Assembly: GCA_012932865.1 (NCBI GenBank)
Contig: SAXG01000006.1
Coordinates: 372,001 to 436,000, forward strand
Length of the DNA: 64,000 bases
Direction: 5' to 3'
From: Amylostereum areolatum
Lineage: Eukaryota; Basidiomycota; Agaricomycetes; Russulales; Stereaceae
Part shown: in pieces, positions 54,872 through 64,000 of the stretch
Layout of the letters: every line of letters begins with the position of its first letter
How positions within the stretch are numbered: the stretch's first letter is position 1
Translations under genes and position numbers: made by a program
Notes under the pieces: model-generated
Database searches by the model: none
Told to the model about the DNA's origin: nothing
Seen by the model: only the letters and a program-made list of their open reading frames with translations

Positions 54872-55540
54872 ATGACGCACGACGTTAGTATCCCGACTAT
54901 CAAAGACCTCCTCGGTCTCTCTCCTTCCTCCAAGCAGCTCGTCGCATATCTTGCCGAGCTCTCTTTGGCCGTATCTTTGGCCATCTCCCCAACTCCGGAG
55001 GTCAAGGCATACCCGGATGCGGTCTACTTCAATTATTTTGCTCTCGGAATCAGCCTTCTCTTTGTACCTACCAACGGATACAAACCCAAACCGGGCGCAC
55101 AGAAGGCCGATCTGGACGTCACTCGGTTAAAACTCGACGGCGTAGATATCTACAACGTGCACAAACCACGAGGGTCCTCGGACGACGCTCGTCCGGCGGC
55201 TCGATCGCCGTCGAATCCCCTTTACTCCCCTTACCCGATATCCCCGATATCCATATCAGTATCTATGGAGGGAAAGGACAACAAACCTCGTCCGTCAGAC
55301 ATACTCCGAATTACCCCGGAGATGCTAGGCAAAGAATTCGTGTCCTTCCTCGGAGAACCAGAGCGAAAAGGGGGCGGATCGGGCCCGTCTTCTGGCAGCA
55401 TTGGGATCTGGATAGAATGGTCGAGGGATGGTCTTATGGTCGAGTTTGGCGGAGACGATAGTCGAGGCCCACAAGCATGGGATCGCGGCAAGGATGCGAT
55501 ATGGCGAGTCATATCCATATTCTCGGTGAAACCCTCTTAA
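54872..55540 (+). CDS. Conserved hypothetical protein, single exon
   Basis: One of the few intronless genes here, 222 residues. Starts MTHDVSIPTIKDLLGLSPSS, with a hydrophobic helix-rich first part (QLVAYLAELSLAVSLAIS) and YFNYFALGISLLFVPTNGYK. A middle of basic and Pro/Ser-rich sequence (ARPAARSPSNPLYSPYPIS) follows. The C-terminal part reads EFVSFLGEPERKGGGSGPSS, GSIGIWIEWSRDGLMVEFGG, DDSRGPQAWDRGKDAIWRVI and ends SIFSVKPS. The FxGEPxRKGGG...GxGIWxEW...GLMxEFG blocks look like a conserved domain seen in fungal unnamed proteins. It starts close to, and divergent from, seipin. No function assigned. Confidence 0.75.
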   Translation: MTHDVSIPTIKDLLGLSPSSKQLVAYLAELSLAVSLAISPTPEVKAYPDAVYFNYFALGISLLFVPTNGYKPKPGAQKADLDVTRLKLDGVDIYNVHKPRGSSDDARPAARSPSNPLYSPYPISPISISVSMEGKDNKPRPSDILRITPEMLGKEFVSFLGEPERKGGGSGPSSGSIGIWIEWSRDGLMVEFGGDDSRGPQAWDRGKDAIWRVISIFSVKPS

Positions 55541-56013
55541 ACTTTTTTTTCGTCGAAGCGGTGTTGGGTAAGTAAATCCCCAACAGTTACCAATACTTAC
55601 TCTCAACCCAAATTAATGTTAGCTTCCCGGGGCCTATGCGGTATCTCAAGCTTCATGGTGGGAAGCTGGGCTGAGCCCAGGGAGGAGTGACTGGCAGATA
55701 TAAACCTTTCGTGGTCGACGGCCATTTTTGAACCAATCTTTTATATTTGTTTGATATGTGTTTCGTATGTACATACAGGCCAGGTTCTCCATCAGAGAAA
55801 TCTCTTCTGATAGATAATACCCCAGCTTTGCGATATTCAAAAAAGACCTTGGACATTGAAATTGTGAATCTTGTGATCACATGATACGAAGGGAGCGCGT
55901 TACAACGCGCGCGTCCCGAGCCTTTCCAGTCTTCACCTTGGCTCTCCACTATCTGCTCACCGTCCATGATATCATCCCGTCCTCCTGTACCACTGTAACT
56001 AAACAATATCCTC
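55541..56013. other. Intergenic region, no gene seen
   Basis: About 470 bases, beginning with a T8 run at 55543-55550, a possible termination-related element of the preceding gene. It also serves as promoter of the Ima1-like gene. Confidence 0.5.
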
Positions 56014-57941
56014 ATGAGCACCCTTCTGCGACGCCCACCCCGCGTTACATGCTTTTTCTGCCAGACTTCCCTCTCCCCCGCTCCTCAGAACCCTACCTCA
56101 TTTCTCTGTCCACACTGCAGCTGCTGGAATCGCTATGACGCCAATGGAGAGATCATGTCTGACGATCCTGCAATGCATGACGAGACCTTAAATAATAAAT
56201 CCTTTGCCCGCCGAGGTGCGTAAACCTGCTGCTCTCCTTCATGTTGCTCAACAAATACACCACTAGCTTCTCCCCGGAAGGATCGTTTCTTGACCTCGTT
56301 CAAGAGCGCTACGTTCTGTAATACGTGTCAATCAAATCAACGACTTGTTGTCAGCCTCCTCTCAAGTTATCTGCCACCCTCCGATGTCGTGAGTCTTGTC
56401 CCGACGAACCTCACATTCAACCTCTAAATCCCGTCCCTCTGCAGGATCCTGACTACCCTCGTCGCATTGCTGAATATAACAGCTATAAGGCCTCAGTGGA
56501 GGCACGCTACCCACCGGTCTGCGCCGACTGTGAACCCCTTGTGGCTGAAGAGCTTCGAGGAAAAGATGTCATGGCACGTTCGAACGCGCTTGGGCGATGG
56601 CTGAAGAACACGAAACACACCGACACCAGACGACAGGTCACCGTAACTCAACGAGATAGACGCAAGCTGGACGTTCAGCTGTGGCTGTGGAGAGCAAGGG
56701 GCCTGATGTTTTGGATGACACTAATCCTCGTGCTAGCCGGCGATGCCGCAGGTGTGTGTGTCATTCGATTATACCTTTCTGATAAATTGACTGTTATTGT
56801 GCAGGCTCTACGGGCTTTGGGGTACCCTACCTCTCGAGGATACCTAAATTTGTGTATCCACTGTTCATCGTTGTGTCGATACTCTGGATGGCTTGGGACC
56901 CGACTTACGGCGACATTCGAAGAGCTGAGACTCAAGGCCGCCAGATACACGTCCAAGGACGGAAGACGTATATTGTAAGTCCCCCGCTTTCACTCCTTCG
57001 TCGGTTCATTCATTCTTCTCTAGACCCTGCAAGTCATTGTATGGTTTCACCGGCTTTCCACGGCTTTTATGATTGCATTTCCGGACCTCATAAAGAACTT
57101 GACGCTTTTCAATGAAGGACGACCATCGGTCCTTGGTCGGAGATTCTTCACCTTCTCTCTTTGCTTTGAAGTAGCGGTAGGTCTGATCCTGCATTGTGGT
57201 CATTCTTTCCTGACCAAACTATCCAGATCGTGGTATATGCTTCACGCTGCGCTTCACTTCAATAGTAAACCTTCCGTTCGACTGCTGGATACATCTCGCG
57301 GATCAACGCCCGGTCCCATCCCTCGTCGTGGCTCTCGCCTAGGGACCCCGTCCTTAGCGCAGCCTCCCCTCGGATCTTCTTCTCACTCCCGCGAAGCCAC
57401 ACCCCGCGACAACACGCCGGAACCGCCATCACTTGGAACCGCGTCTCAGCGGGCCACCTCACGGCCACCAGGGGGAAACCCGATCTTCGGTCGACCCTCT
57501 CTTTTCCCCTCCTCCCTCTCACGGGAAGCGTCGATTGTCGACTCTGTCCCACCTCCCTCCACGGACAACGATTCCAGGATGAACATCGACGAGGATCCCG
57601 ATGCCATGGACTGGGCGCCGACGATACCTATCCAGGGTCCACCCATAACTGGACCTACACTGGGAGAACGACGGGGCCGCCAGGCTCCTCGTGGCCCCGC
57701 GTCTCACGATGATAACACAGGCTTAGAGTTCTTACTCGAGCGCACCAACCTGGCGGAAGAGCCGCTTGATAGCTTGGCCGCGATAGCACCGTGGCCGTGG
57801 CGAGGCCGTCACCCACAACGTCGGTGGGTTTGGGAGGTTGTGTTATGCTCGGCAGCTCTCGCAATAGCGGGCTACTTAGCATGGTCGTCGAGGCGGCAGC
57901 AGCGTTTGTATATACTAGAATATGATAATGTGAAGAACTAG
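56014..57941 (+). CDS. IMA1: Ima1/TMEM201-like inner nuclear membrane protein
   Basis: N-terminal Ima1-N zinc-binding domain: CFFCQTSLSPAPQNPTSFLC, then PHCSCWNRYDANGEI, then FCNTCQSNQRLVVSLLSSYL and PPVCADCEPLVAEELRGKDV, with the expected CxxC pairs. In fission yeast Ima1 links heterochromatin or centromeres at the nuclear envelope; vertebrate TMEM201/Samp1 belongs to the same family. Membrane segments include LMFWMTLILVLAGDAAG, KFVYPLFIVVSILWMAWDPT and FHRLSTAFMIAFPDLIKNLT. A long Ser/Pro/Gly-rich tail (DTSRGSTPGPIPRRGSRLGT and on) and a last hydrophobic segment (VVLCSAALAIAGYLAW) close the protein at 57939-57941. Introns near 56220, 56400, 56750, 56975 and 57175 give normal junctions (e.g. 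GDAAG-STGFGV). Confidence 0.85.
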
Positions 57942-58379
57942 CTTTTTACTCCTCATCCTGGGTCGTGGCGTTCAGAAGGTCAGTGTCATGCTTGCAATCC
58001 TGGAAGAGTGTAACCTTCGGACCTGAATGTGGCGCGAACTTAGCGAAGGCGTGGCTAGCATTGAAGAGGAGACGTCGACGTCGATCGATCCATAGAGAGG
58101 ACGCATGGACGGGGAAGGCGCACTGGCTGCGTTTGTTGCAATATGTTGATTACTATGAGACAAGGAGTGTGTAGGTAAAGATTGAAAACCATGTGGTGAG
58201 GGTATGTATGATACAGATAAACATCGAAGGTATATATCCAGGAGAATTCACATGTAGCGCTGACCAGCCCGCGCATCCGGTATCATCGAGTTTGAATGCG
58301 CGCACTCGGGCCTCGAAGAGGTACAATATATGAACAGAGAGAAAAAGTGACAAGGGCGTAGGCTGCCCACGCCCATTAC
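57942..58379. other. Intergenic region between convergent genes
   Basis: About 440 bases between the stops of the Ima1-like gene and the second GH16 gene. No gene recognised. Confidence 0.5.
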
Positions 58380-60746
58380 TTAACAGGTGTCTATGAACGA
58401 GTTCTTCGGGAATGACTCTCCGAAGTCTTTCCATGTTGTAAGATTGGGATTGGTATACGCCCCCATATATCTACGAATGTGGGTTAAAATAGCCTGTGGG
58501 GCGAATGCACAAAGTACGAACGTACTCGTCGATGTATGCCTTGGTTGGGAAGTCTTCTGGGTCGCAACCAACGTTGATGCTGTCTGCATCCTGGTACACC
58601 CGCACATAGTCTATGCGCATCTTAGCCGGGAAGGTGAGATGTTCAAAGTCGATCTGCACGAATCCGTTTGACATGCCGAAGTTGGCGATGATATACTGCA
58701 TCCAGCCGTTAGCTTTTCAAGGATGAATGGCAGGGAGGGAGCACACCATTGGCTCTTGCGATACGGCACGGGGTCCGATCTCGACTTTGGTATCCGCGGC
58801 GAGTCCTCCGGACAGCATCGTCCACGCCACTTCGTTGTTATTGATCCAAGTGATGTACTACAAAGACGTCAACGCGCGATCACTAGCAGCTGTGGAACAC
58901 TCACCGCGTCGTCAAAGCCTACCATTGCGCAAGTTAGACGAGAGCGAAAAGAAAATGAGGCTATACACGCACCAGGCTTATACTCCACGCCCATAACAGC
59001 AAAGCAGCCGTCCACTAGCTCGTAGCATGACTGGTCTGTCAAGATAGCAAGTGAGAAAGTAGAGTATACAGTAAAAGGGACGATACAAACTTGCAATGGC
59101 CAGCGCAGAGATGGCCTGCTGGTACGCACCGCCCATGTAAGAGTTTGCCGAGGTCGTGCTGAGGTCCGGAATGATCAAGTTCCCGTCCGTGGGCCACTCG
59201 TAGTTGTAGTTGAATGGCGCGAACTGCCCCGAAAGCGACATGTTACCTCCCGACGCTGTCGCCTGCCTCGCATCGTGAGAAACGGCATGCCAATTCACAC
59301 CGAAGGACGTACCGCGGCTTCAAATACATCGATCTCAGGAGACGCGCGACCGACATAGCTGCCGTCCGAGTGTATCGGGCCCGGATGCGACTCCCCCGCA
59401 CAGGTGCAGCGGGAAAGACGTTGACCGGGCAAAAAGGAAAGCTTGTCGTCGTGATACAGGTCTCCCTTTCCGACTTCGAAAGCGGCGGCGGGCAGTCCGT
59501 CCTTTGTCTGATTCGCGATGGCTCCGTAATCGCAAGAGTCATAGGAATAAGGCCATAGCCCGTCTGTCGTCGCTCCGTAGCCTACACGACCAAGATTTCC
59601 CATCGTCCACACCGCGGGCCAAAAGCCTTAAAGAACGAATCTCAGGAAGAGTTGTACGTCGGTGAGGATAAACCGCTCACCCAGGATATTAGGTGCTCCA
59701 GGGAGGGTTACAGCGGTCTCGATGAGTCCACCAGTAAAGCAGAACTTGTTCCACGTGGTAACCATCCCTCCCTGGTATTTGACTCCGTGCGTATCCTTGC
59801 GCGACAGTGTGAGCTCCAACCTAAGTTCCGATGGTCATTTCACACATACAACTCCACGGGATGCATAAACTCACGCGCCATTCCGAGTAGACACCGCGGC
59901 CGGGTCATACCATTCCACATCCACCGTCTGCCAGTACTGCAGATCGAGCGCTTCCCAGTATGGGTCGTCGCCGGGGTAGAAGGAGCGACCGTCAACTTCG
60001 AACTCGTCTGACCAGACGAGCTGCATGGTTTTGGTGGGGTCGTAGAAGGATGCACGCGTTTTCGCTTCCGCGGGGGTGGCGACGTCGATGAGGCCCTTGT
60101 GTCCGGTCATGTCGGGGACTTGACCTGTAGCATTGGTTCCGCCCAGGTTGAAACCTCCCTGGTAAGAAGGGCCGGATTTCGTAAAGAACGAGATGAGGGG
60201 GTATCCGGCGCTATGTCAACCCAAGTGACCGTCAGCAGCACGTCTGGAACAACCGTGACGGAGTAGACGTACAAGAGAGTAACGATCCCGATACTTAGAA
60301 AAGCGAGGCAGCCGAGATTAGCAAACCCGCGAGCCGTAAAAACCGTCCCGCCCGCGTCGTTCCCCTTGTCCCGTCGTGGGTCGGGATTATGGAGAATGTC
60401 GTCTGGTTCCGGGCCGTTGAACTTAGCCCAGATACTGGGGTCGGGTGGGAGGGAGAACTACAGACTGCCGATGAATACGCCGTAACCAACATTACGAGCA
60501 CGACGCACACCTTGCTCGACATTGTGTCTCGGTTGCCTGCGGACGAGTAGGTATCCTAAAAGCGTTGTTGGAGGAGAGTCTGTAGTCGATCGGGCTAGCA
60601 CATACGAAGTTGGCCGTGCTGAAAGAGAGCTGGGACGAGGTCACGGTCACGGTGCCGCCTTTTTTCTGGGTACTTGACCAAGGCGAATTGAGGAGGTTGG
60701 TGCTCGAGTGCGGGGTTGGGGGGTCATGATAGGAAGCGCCGGACAT
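58380..60746 (-). CDS. SKN1/KRE6-type GH16 protein, copy 2
   Basis: Paralogue of the 12338-14831 gene on the opposite strand. The cytoplasmic N terminus is [35 protein letters not shown] precedes the anchor FANLGCLAFLSIGIVTLL. The lumenal GH16 domain: [98 protein letters not shown] and the catalytic EIDVFE. The C terminus is [20 protein letters not shown] with IDTC, stop 58380-58382. Here the intron before FWPAVW has a normal GTGAGC donor, unlike the matching site of copy 1. Acts in the secretory pathway in beta-1,6-glucan synthesis, by analogy with yeast. Introns sit at similar places in both copies. Confidence 0.9.
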
Positions 60747-62389
60747 GGCGCGGGGAAGAAACAAGGAAGGTAAAGAGCGTGAGCGGACTGGTGGCAGGAG
60801 GGGAGAGGGCACGCGGCGGCATCGACACTTGTTCCAACGAAATCGAAGAAGCCGAACCGCAGAAGCATGGTTTGTTTTACTCCACAGCGGTTCAATTCAA
60901 CCTAGGTCGAGACGAGATGAGATCGGTCCGTAACGTGCGGAGCCGGTGGAAATATGAAGTGATGATGGACCCTCATGGAACCTCACTGTATGGCACGATA
61001 ACAGGCTGTCTTTTGTCCAGCGATGTTCGGGACAGTTTGCAGCTAGAAACCGACATAAGTCAACTGTAGTGGTGAACGCCGACTCGATGCTGGGCAAAGT
61101 TGTGCCCGTGATTGTGTAGCAGACTTTGTTGATATATTGATGGGCTGGGAGTTGGTTGGGAGGGCCCGGATCCGCAGATTCCGCGCTGCAGAATTCCTGT
61201 GGTTTTGGTCAGCGGATCGTGCCCTGTACAAAATGGTGTACGTACCTGTAGCCTGAACGACTTGGACGGCTGGACCTGTGAGATAGAACGCATCAAAGGA
61301 GCTCCCCTTGTGCGATTCGAATAACAGTTCCACAATGTGGCTCACTCTTCAGCTTTGTTGCGATTTTGTTGCCAGCTGTGCTATGAAATCCATCGGGAAA
61401 TGCCTGCGTGGATCGATCGTTGGATCGACGCCTTTCAAAGCCCGTGAACGTCACTAAACAGTGGTCAGGGGAAGACGCTGGAAGACGTGCGCGTCCTGCC
61501 CCGGACCTGACTCGCATGTGCGAGGGCCCTCAATATCCCATGCAAATTTGACAACCAGAACAGTACTATCGTCTGGTTAGGTCAGTCACGGAGACTATCG
61601 GCTCCTGAACCTCGTACATGTACTGTATTGCACAGATGTGGAACGTGGATGCCTTGAGGCGAAAGTACTTAGGAAGATTCCATACCAGCCCCTGTCGAAC
61701 CGCAAGTTTGAGACATCGAAGAAAGGTGAATGTGAACAAGGGAACTCGTACCAATTTTGTCGCAACCGACCGAACAGCGGCGCACAAGCCTAAATCAGCC
61801 TAAAGTCTGGAAGTGGAGGGGCGTGCGTCGGACGGTGACCACAGTTTGACATGGGGGCATGGGTACACATATGCATATGAAAGCCATTCCTGCTTGCGAT
61901 GCTACGATACGCTAGTGACTCAAAAATTCGATACCAACGGTGATACAATCGTAGATATCCTAGCTGTCCAAAAGGGTGAGGGAATAAGATAGAAAAAGGG
62001 ATAATTACGCGCAAAAGGGAAGGCAAGGGAGAAAAGACAGACTACGGAGAAAGGGTATGGTAGGGCGCGGAACCGTACGTCGACAGAGTATCCAGCACAC
62101 TATACACGCGATATGGTGGGGGACACACCAAAAGGGAGGGGGGGATCGGAACCGAACAAGATGGTGAATGATACGACCAGCGAACCCGCCGAGAAAAGGT
62201 CTTCAGATAAACCAGAAACGACAGAAGGAGACTACTTATTTCAGTCAAATCGAAGCAGTACCAATGAACGTCCGTGTCTCGTTACATCTAACACACTACG
62301 TGGGCGTGTTAGAAAATCACTGGATCAACAAACGTGAACGAACACACCAAGACTATAGTTATCTTCTAGTAGACAGATCCTCTGACGGT
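60747..62389. other. Longest gene-poor stretch (1.6 kb)
   Basis: No supported gene. Minus-strand open frames around 61043-61520 have splice-like sites (CAG-GTACGTAC at about 61247) but no recognisable product. The region should hold the GH16 copy 2 promoter and the 3' flank of the Ser-rich membrane protein. No tRNA, rRNA or repeat was identified by eye. Confidence 0.45.
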
Positions 62390-63580
62390 CTAGTACCGCG
62401 TGCCATTGTAATCGTAAGCATCCTGCGCGTTGTACCCGCCCTGATGGTGCAGCGGAACGCCGTAGTCGTAGTTCCTCGTGAAGCTTGGGCCGCGCGAGAG
62501 GGCTTCTTGCATCTGCGGCTGTGGGCTAGGGCCACGAGCGAGGTCCGCATAACCCCCGACAGGCGCAAGTGCGTTGGCACCGGCGGTAAAGTCGTGATCG
62601 GGCAGGGGGGTTAAGCCACCATGAGCGGTAGCGCCGTACCCTCCAGCACTGTTGTTACGCGTGAGACCGCCCTCGTGAGCGGAAGACTGGAAGGACGACG
62701 CGCTGGAGAGGCGACGGGCCTGGCCTGGGATGCCATTATCATTGTCAGTCGGCTCCCAGTTGATGGGAGCGAGGCGGTCCTCAAAGCGAGAGGAGGCGCG
62801 GAGCTTCCACTTGCGAATGACGGTCCAAAGGATAGCGCCACCACCGATGACGGAGGCGAGGACGATAATGACGGTGAGGGCCGAGTGCGACAGCGTGGCG
62901 GCACCCTTGGGGGTTGTGTCCGAGTCTGAAGCGGCCGTGGCCGAAGGAAGGTGGCTGACGCTGAAAACGGTCTCGACAGCGCCATTGCTGGCAGTGGTGA
63001 CCGTGGGGGTGCTGTCCACGGCTGCGGGGGCCGTGGTGGCCTGTGCAGCAGCAGAAGTGGGGGTCGCGCTGGTCGATGCGGCGGTAGACGACGCGGACGA
63101 CGAGGCAGACGACAACGCTGACGAGGACGCAGCGGATGACGACGCGCTCGAAGATGCGGACGATGACTGGAGGAATTGAAGTCAGGTGAGGTAGGAAGAA
63201 AGACGAAAATGACGCACGGCTGGGGAGGAGGAAGCAGAAGAGGAGGCTTGGCTGGAGGAAGAAGCAGCAGCCGAGGTGGATTGAGAGGTCGTGGCGGCAG
63301 CAGAAGAAGCAGCAGCGCTGGAGGACTGGGTGGAGACGACGGAATTGGAGGAGACAGAGGAGGGGGTGGTAGTGTCGCCGGGAGGGTCTGGTGCAGGGTT
63401 GAAAATGGAACCGAGACCACCAGTGTCGGCGGGGACGCGCTTTTTGATCATGCGATTGAGGTTTACATGGTCCCGACGGTGGGTGAGGTCATCTGCGGTG
63501 GCAGAGCCAGCGAAAGCGAAAGCGAAAGCGAGGGTGCAAAAGAGTGTGAGAGTAAGTTTGCGGTGGTTTGTGAACTGCAT
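62390..63580 (-). CDS. Ser/Ala-rich single-pass membrane protein (Mid2/SKG6-like layout)
   Basis: Signal peptide: MQFTNHRKLTLTLFCTLAFA and FAFAGSATADDLTHRR. Next is a stalk of nearly pure Ser/Ala/Thr (SSSAAASSAAATTSQSTSAA and on), likely O-mannosylated. It is interrupted by one intron (GTGCGT...CTCCAG, about 63190-63138) that keeps the frame. A Thr/Val-rich part follows (PTVTTASNGAVETVFSVSHL), then one membrane helix (LTVIIVLASVIGGGAILWTV) and a basic stop-transfer segment (IRKWKLRASSRFED). The cytoplasmic tail is rich in Gly, Ser, Tyr and Pro (GGYGATAHGGLTPLPDHDF), ending YDYNGTRY at 62390-62392. The layout matches fungal wall-stress sensors or Axl2/SKG6-type proteins, but sequence similarity is too low-complexity to be certain. 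Confidence 0.78.
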
Positions 63581-64000
63581 GGCGGGGGATAGAGCGCCTG
63601 AGAAGGCTCTGTGTTCGAGGTCTTGTGCTTGGCGGACGACGAGCTGCTGTGAAGGAAGGCGATGAGGAGAAAGAGAAAAGAAAGAGGATGAGGGGAAGAC
63701 AGACCTTGTGAGCGAGAGCCTGGCGGCGGTGGGACTTGGGATGTGGAGGAAGGAAAGGGAAGGAAGGGAGGGAAAGGAACTAGGAAATGAGAGATTGAAA
63801 GCGGCTTCAACCGCGCCGGCTTCTCGGTCGCTATGCTGGCCGTTCCTCGACGCCTGCCGTACGGCCAATCACCATCCTCGCTCTCGCCCCTTCTGCTCCA
63901 CTTCCCGATGGCCTCTCGCTCTCTCCAATCTTTCAAATTCGCATTACCAACGACAATTATCGAAAATAGAGGTCCGTGTCCTAGATCCCAGTCACCTAAG
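63581..64000. other. Upstream flank, no gene seen
   Basis: About 420 bases to the window end. It contains Ct-rich 5' leader-like sequence of the Ser-rich membrane protein. No second gene could be supported. Confidence 0.45.

Noticed and set aside
61043..61520. Minus-strand open frames with a CAG-GTACGTAC donor
   Set aside because: Could be a gene, but no protein family, start or stop could be supported; kept as a finding only.

Overview
The window is nuclear DNA of a filamentous basidiomycete, probably an Agaricomycete. Almost every gene is split by short introns of about 45-70 bases with GTRNGT donors, CTRAY-like branch sites and YAG acceptors. The gene content is also fungal: a SKN1/KRE6-type GH16 protein, RAVE subunit Rav1, the inner nuclear membrane protein Ima1, N-acetylglutamate synthase and Trs85. 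The species cannot be fixed from the sequence. There are no operons, bacterial genes, CRISPR arrays or intact transposons. Coordinates of split genes run from start codon to stop codon, introns included.

Layout. 1-10.4 kb, all minus strand: Trs85/TRAPPC8, a WW-domain protein with Q/G/Y repeats, a small zinc-finger-like protein, an LCCL-domain membrane protein and a conserved protein of unknown function. 10.7-18.7 kb, plus strand: a SNAPC1-like protein, a SKN1/KRE6 GH16 protein and two tandem members (A, B) of a multi-module SANT/Myb-like family. 19.1-31 kb: a UBE2O-type E2 enzyme, an F-box protein, N-acetylglutamate synthase, an unknown protein and a mitochondrial carnitine/acylcarnitine-type carrier. 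31.4-46.7 kb: family member C, a five-domain fasciclin protein, Rav1, Rab GDI and tandem members D and E. 47-63.6 kb: methylmalonate-semialdehyde dehydrogenase, low-molecular-weight tyrosine phosphatase, an SH3BGR-like protein, a short-chain dehydrogenase, seipin, an unknown single-exon gene, Ima1, a second SKN1/KRE6 protein in inverted orientation and a Ser/Ala-rich single-pass membrane protein.

Most genes are housekeeping genes of secretion and endomembrane traffic (Trs85, GDI, Rav1), lipid droplets (seipin), cell wall (two GH16, FAS1, the Ser-rich protein), mitochondrial metabolism (carrier, MMSDH, NAGS) and ubiquitin (UBE2O, F-box). They look like ordinary scattered neighbours, often in divergent pairs sharing short promoters, not one pathway.

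The main unusual content is the five-member SANT/Myb-like family (A-E) spread through 31 kb among these genes. All members share phase-0 introns at module borders. A second theme is a set of single-base reading-frame breaks inside otherwise well-conserved exons (zinc-finger gene, LCCL gene, NAGS, FAS1, SDR, member C). These look more like assembly or base-calling errors than biology, but they need checking against reads.
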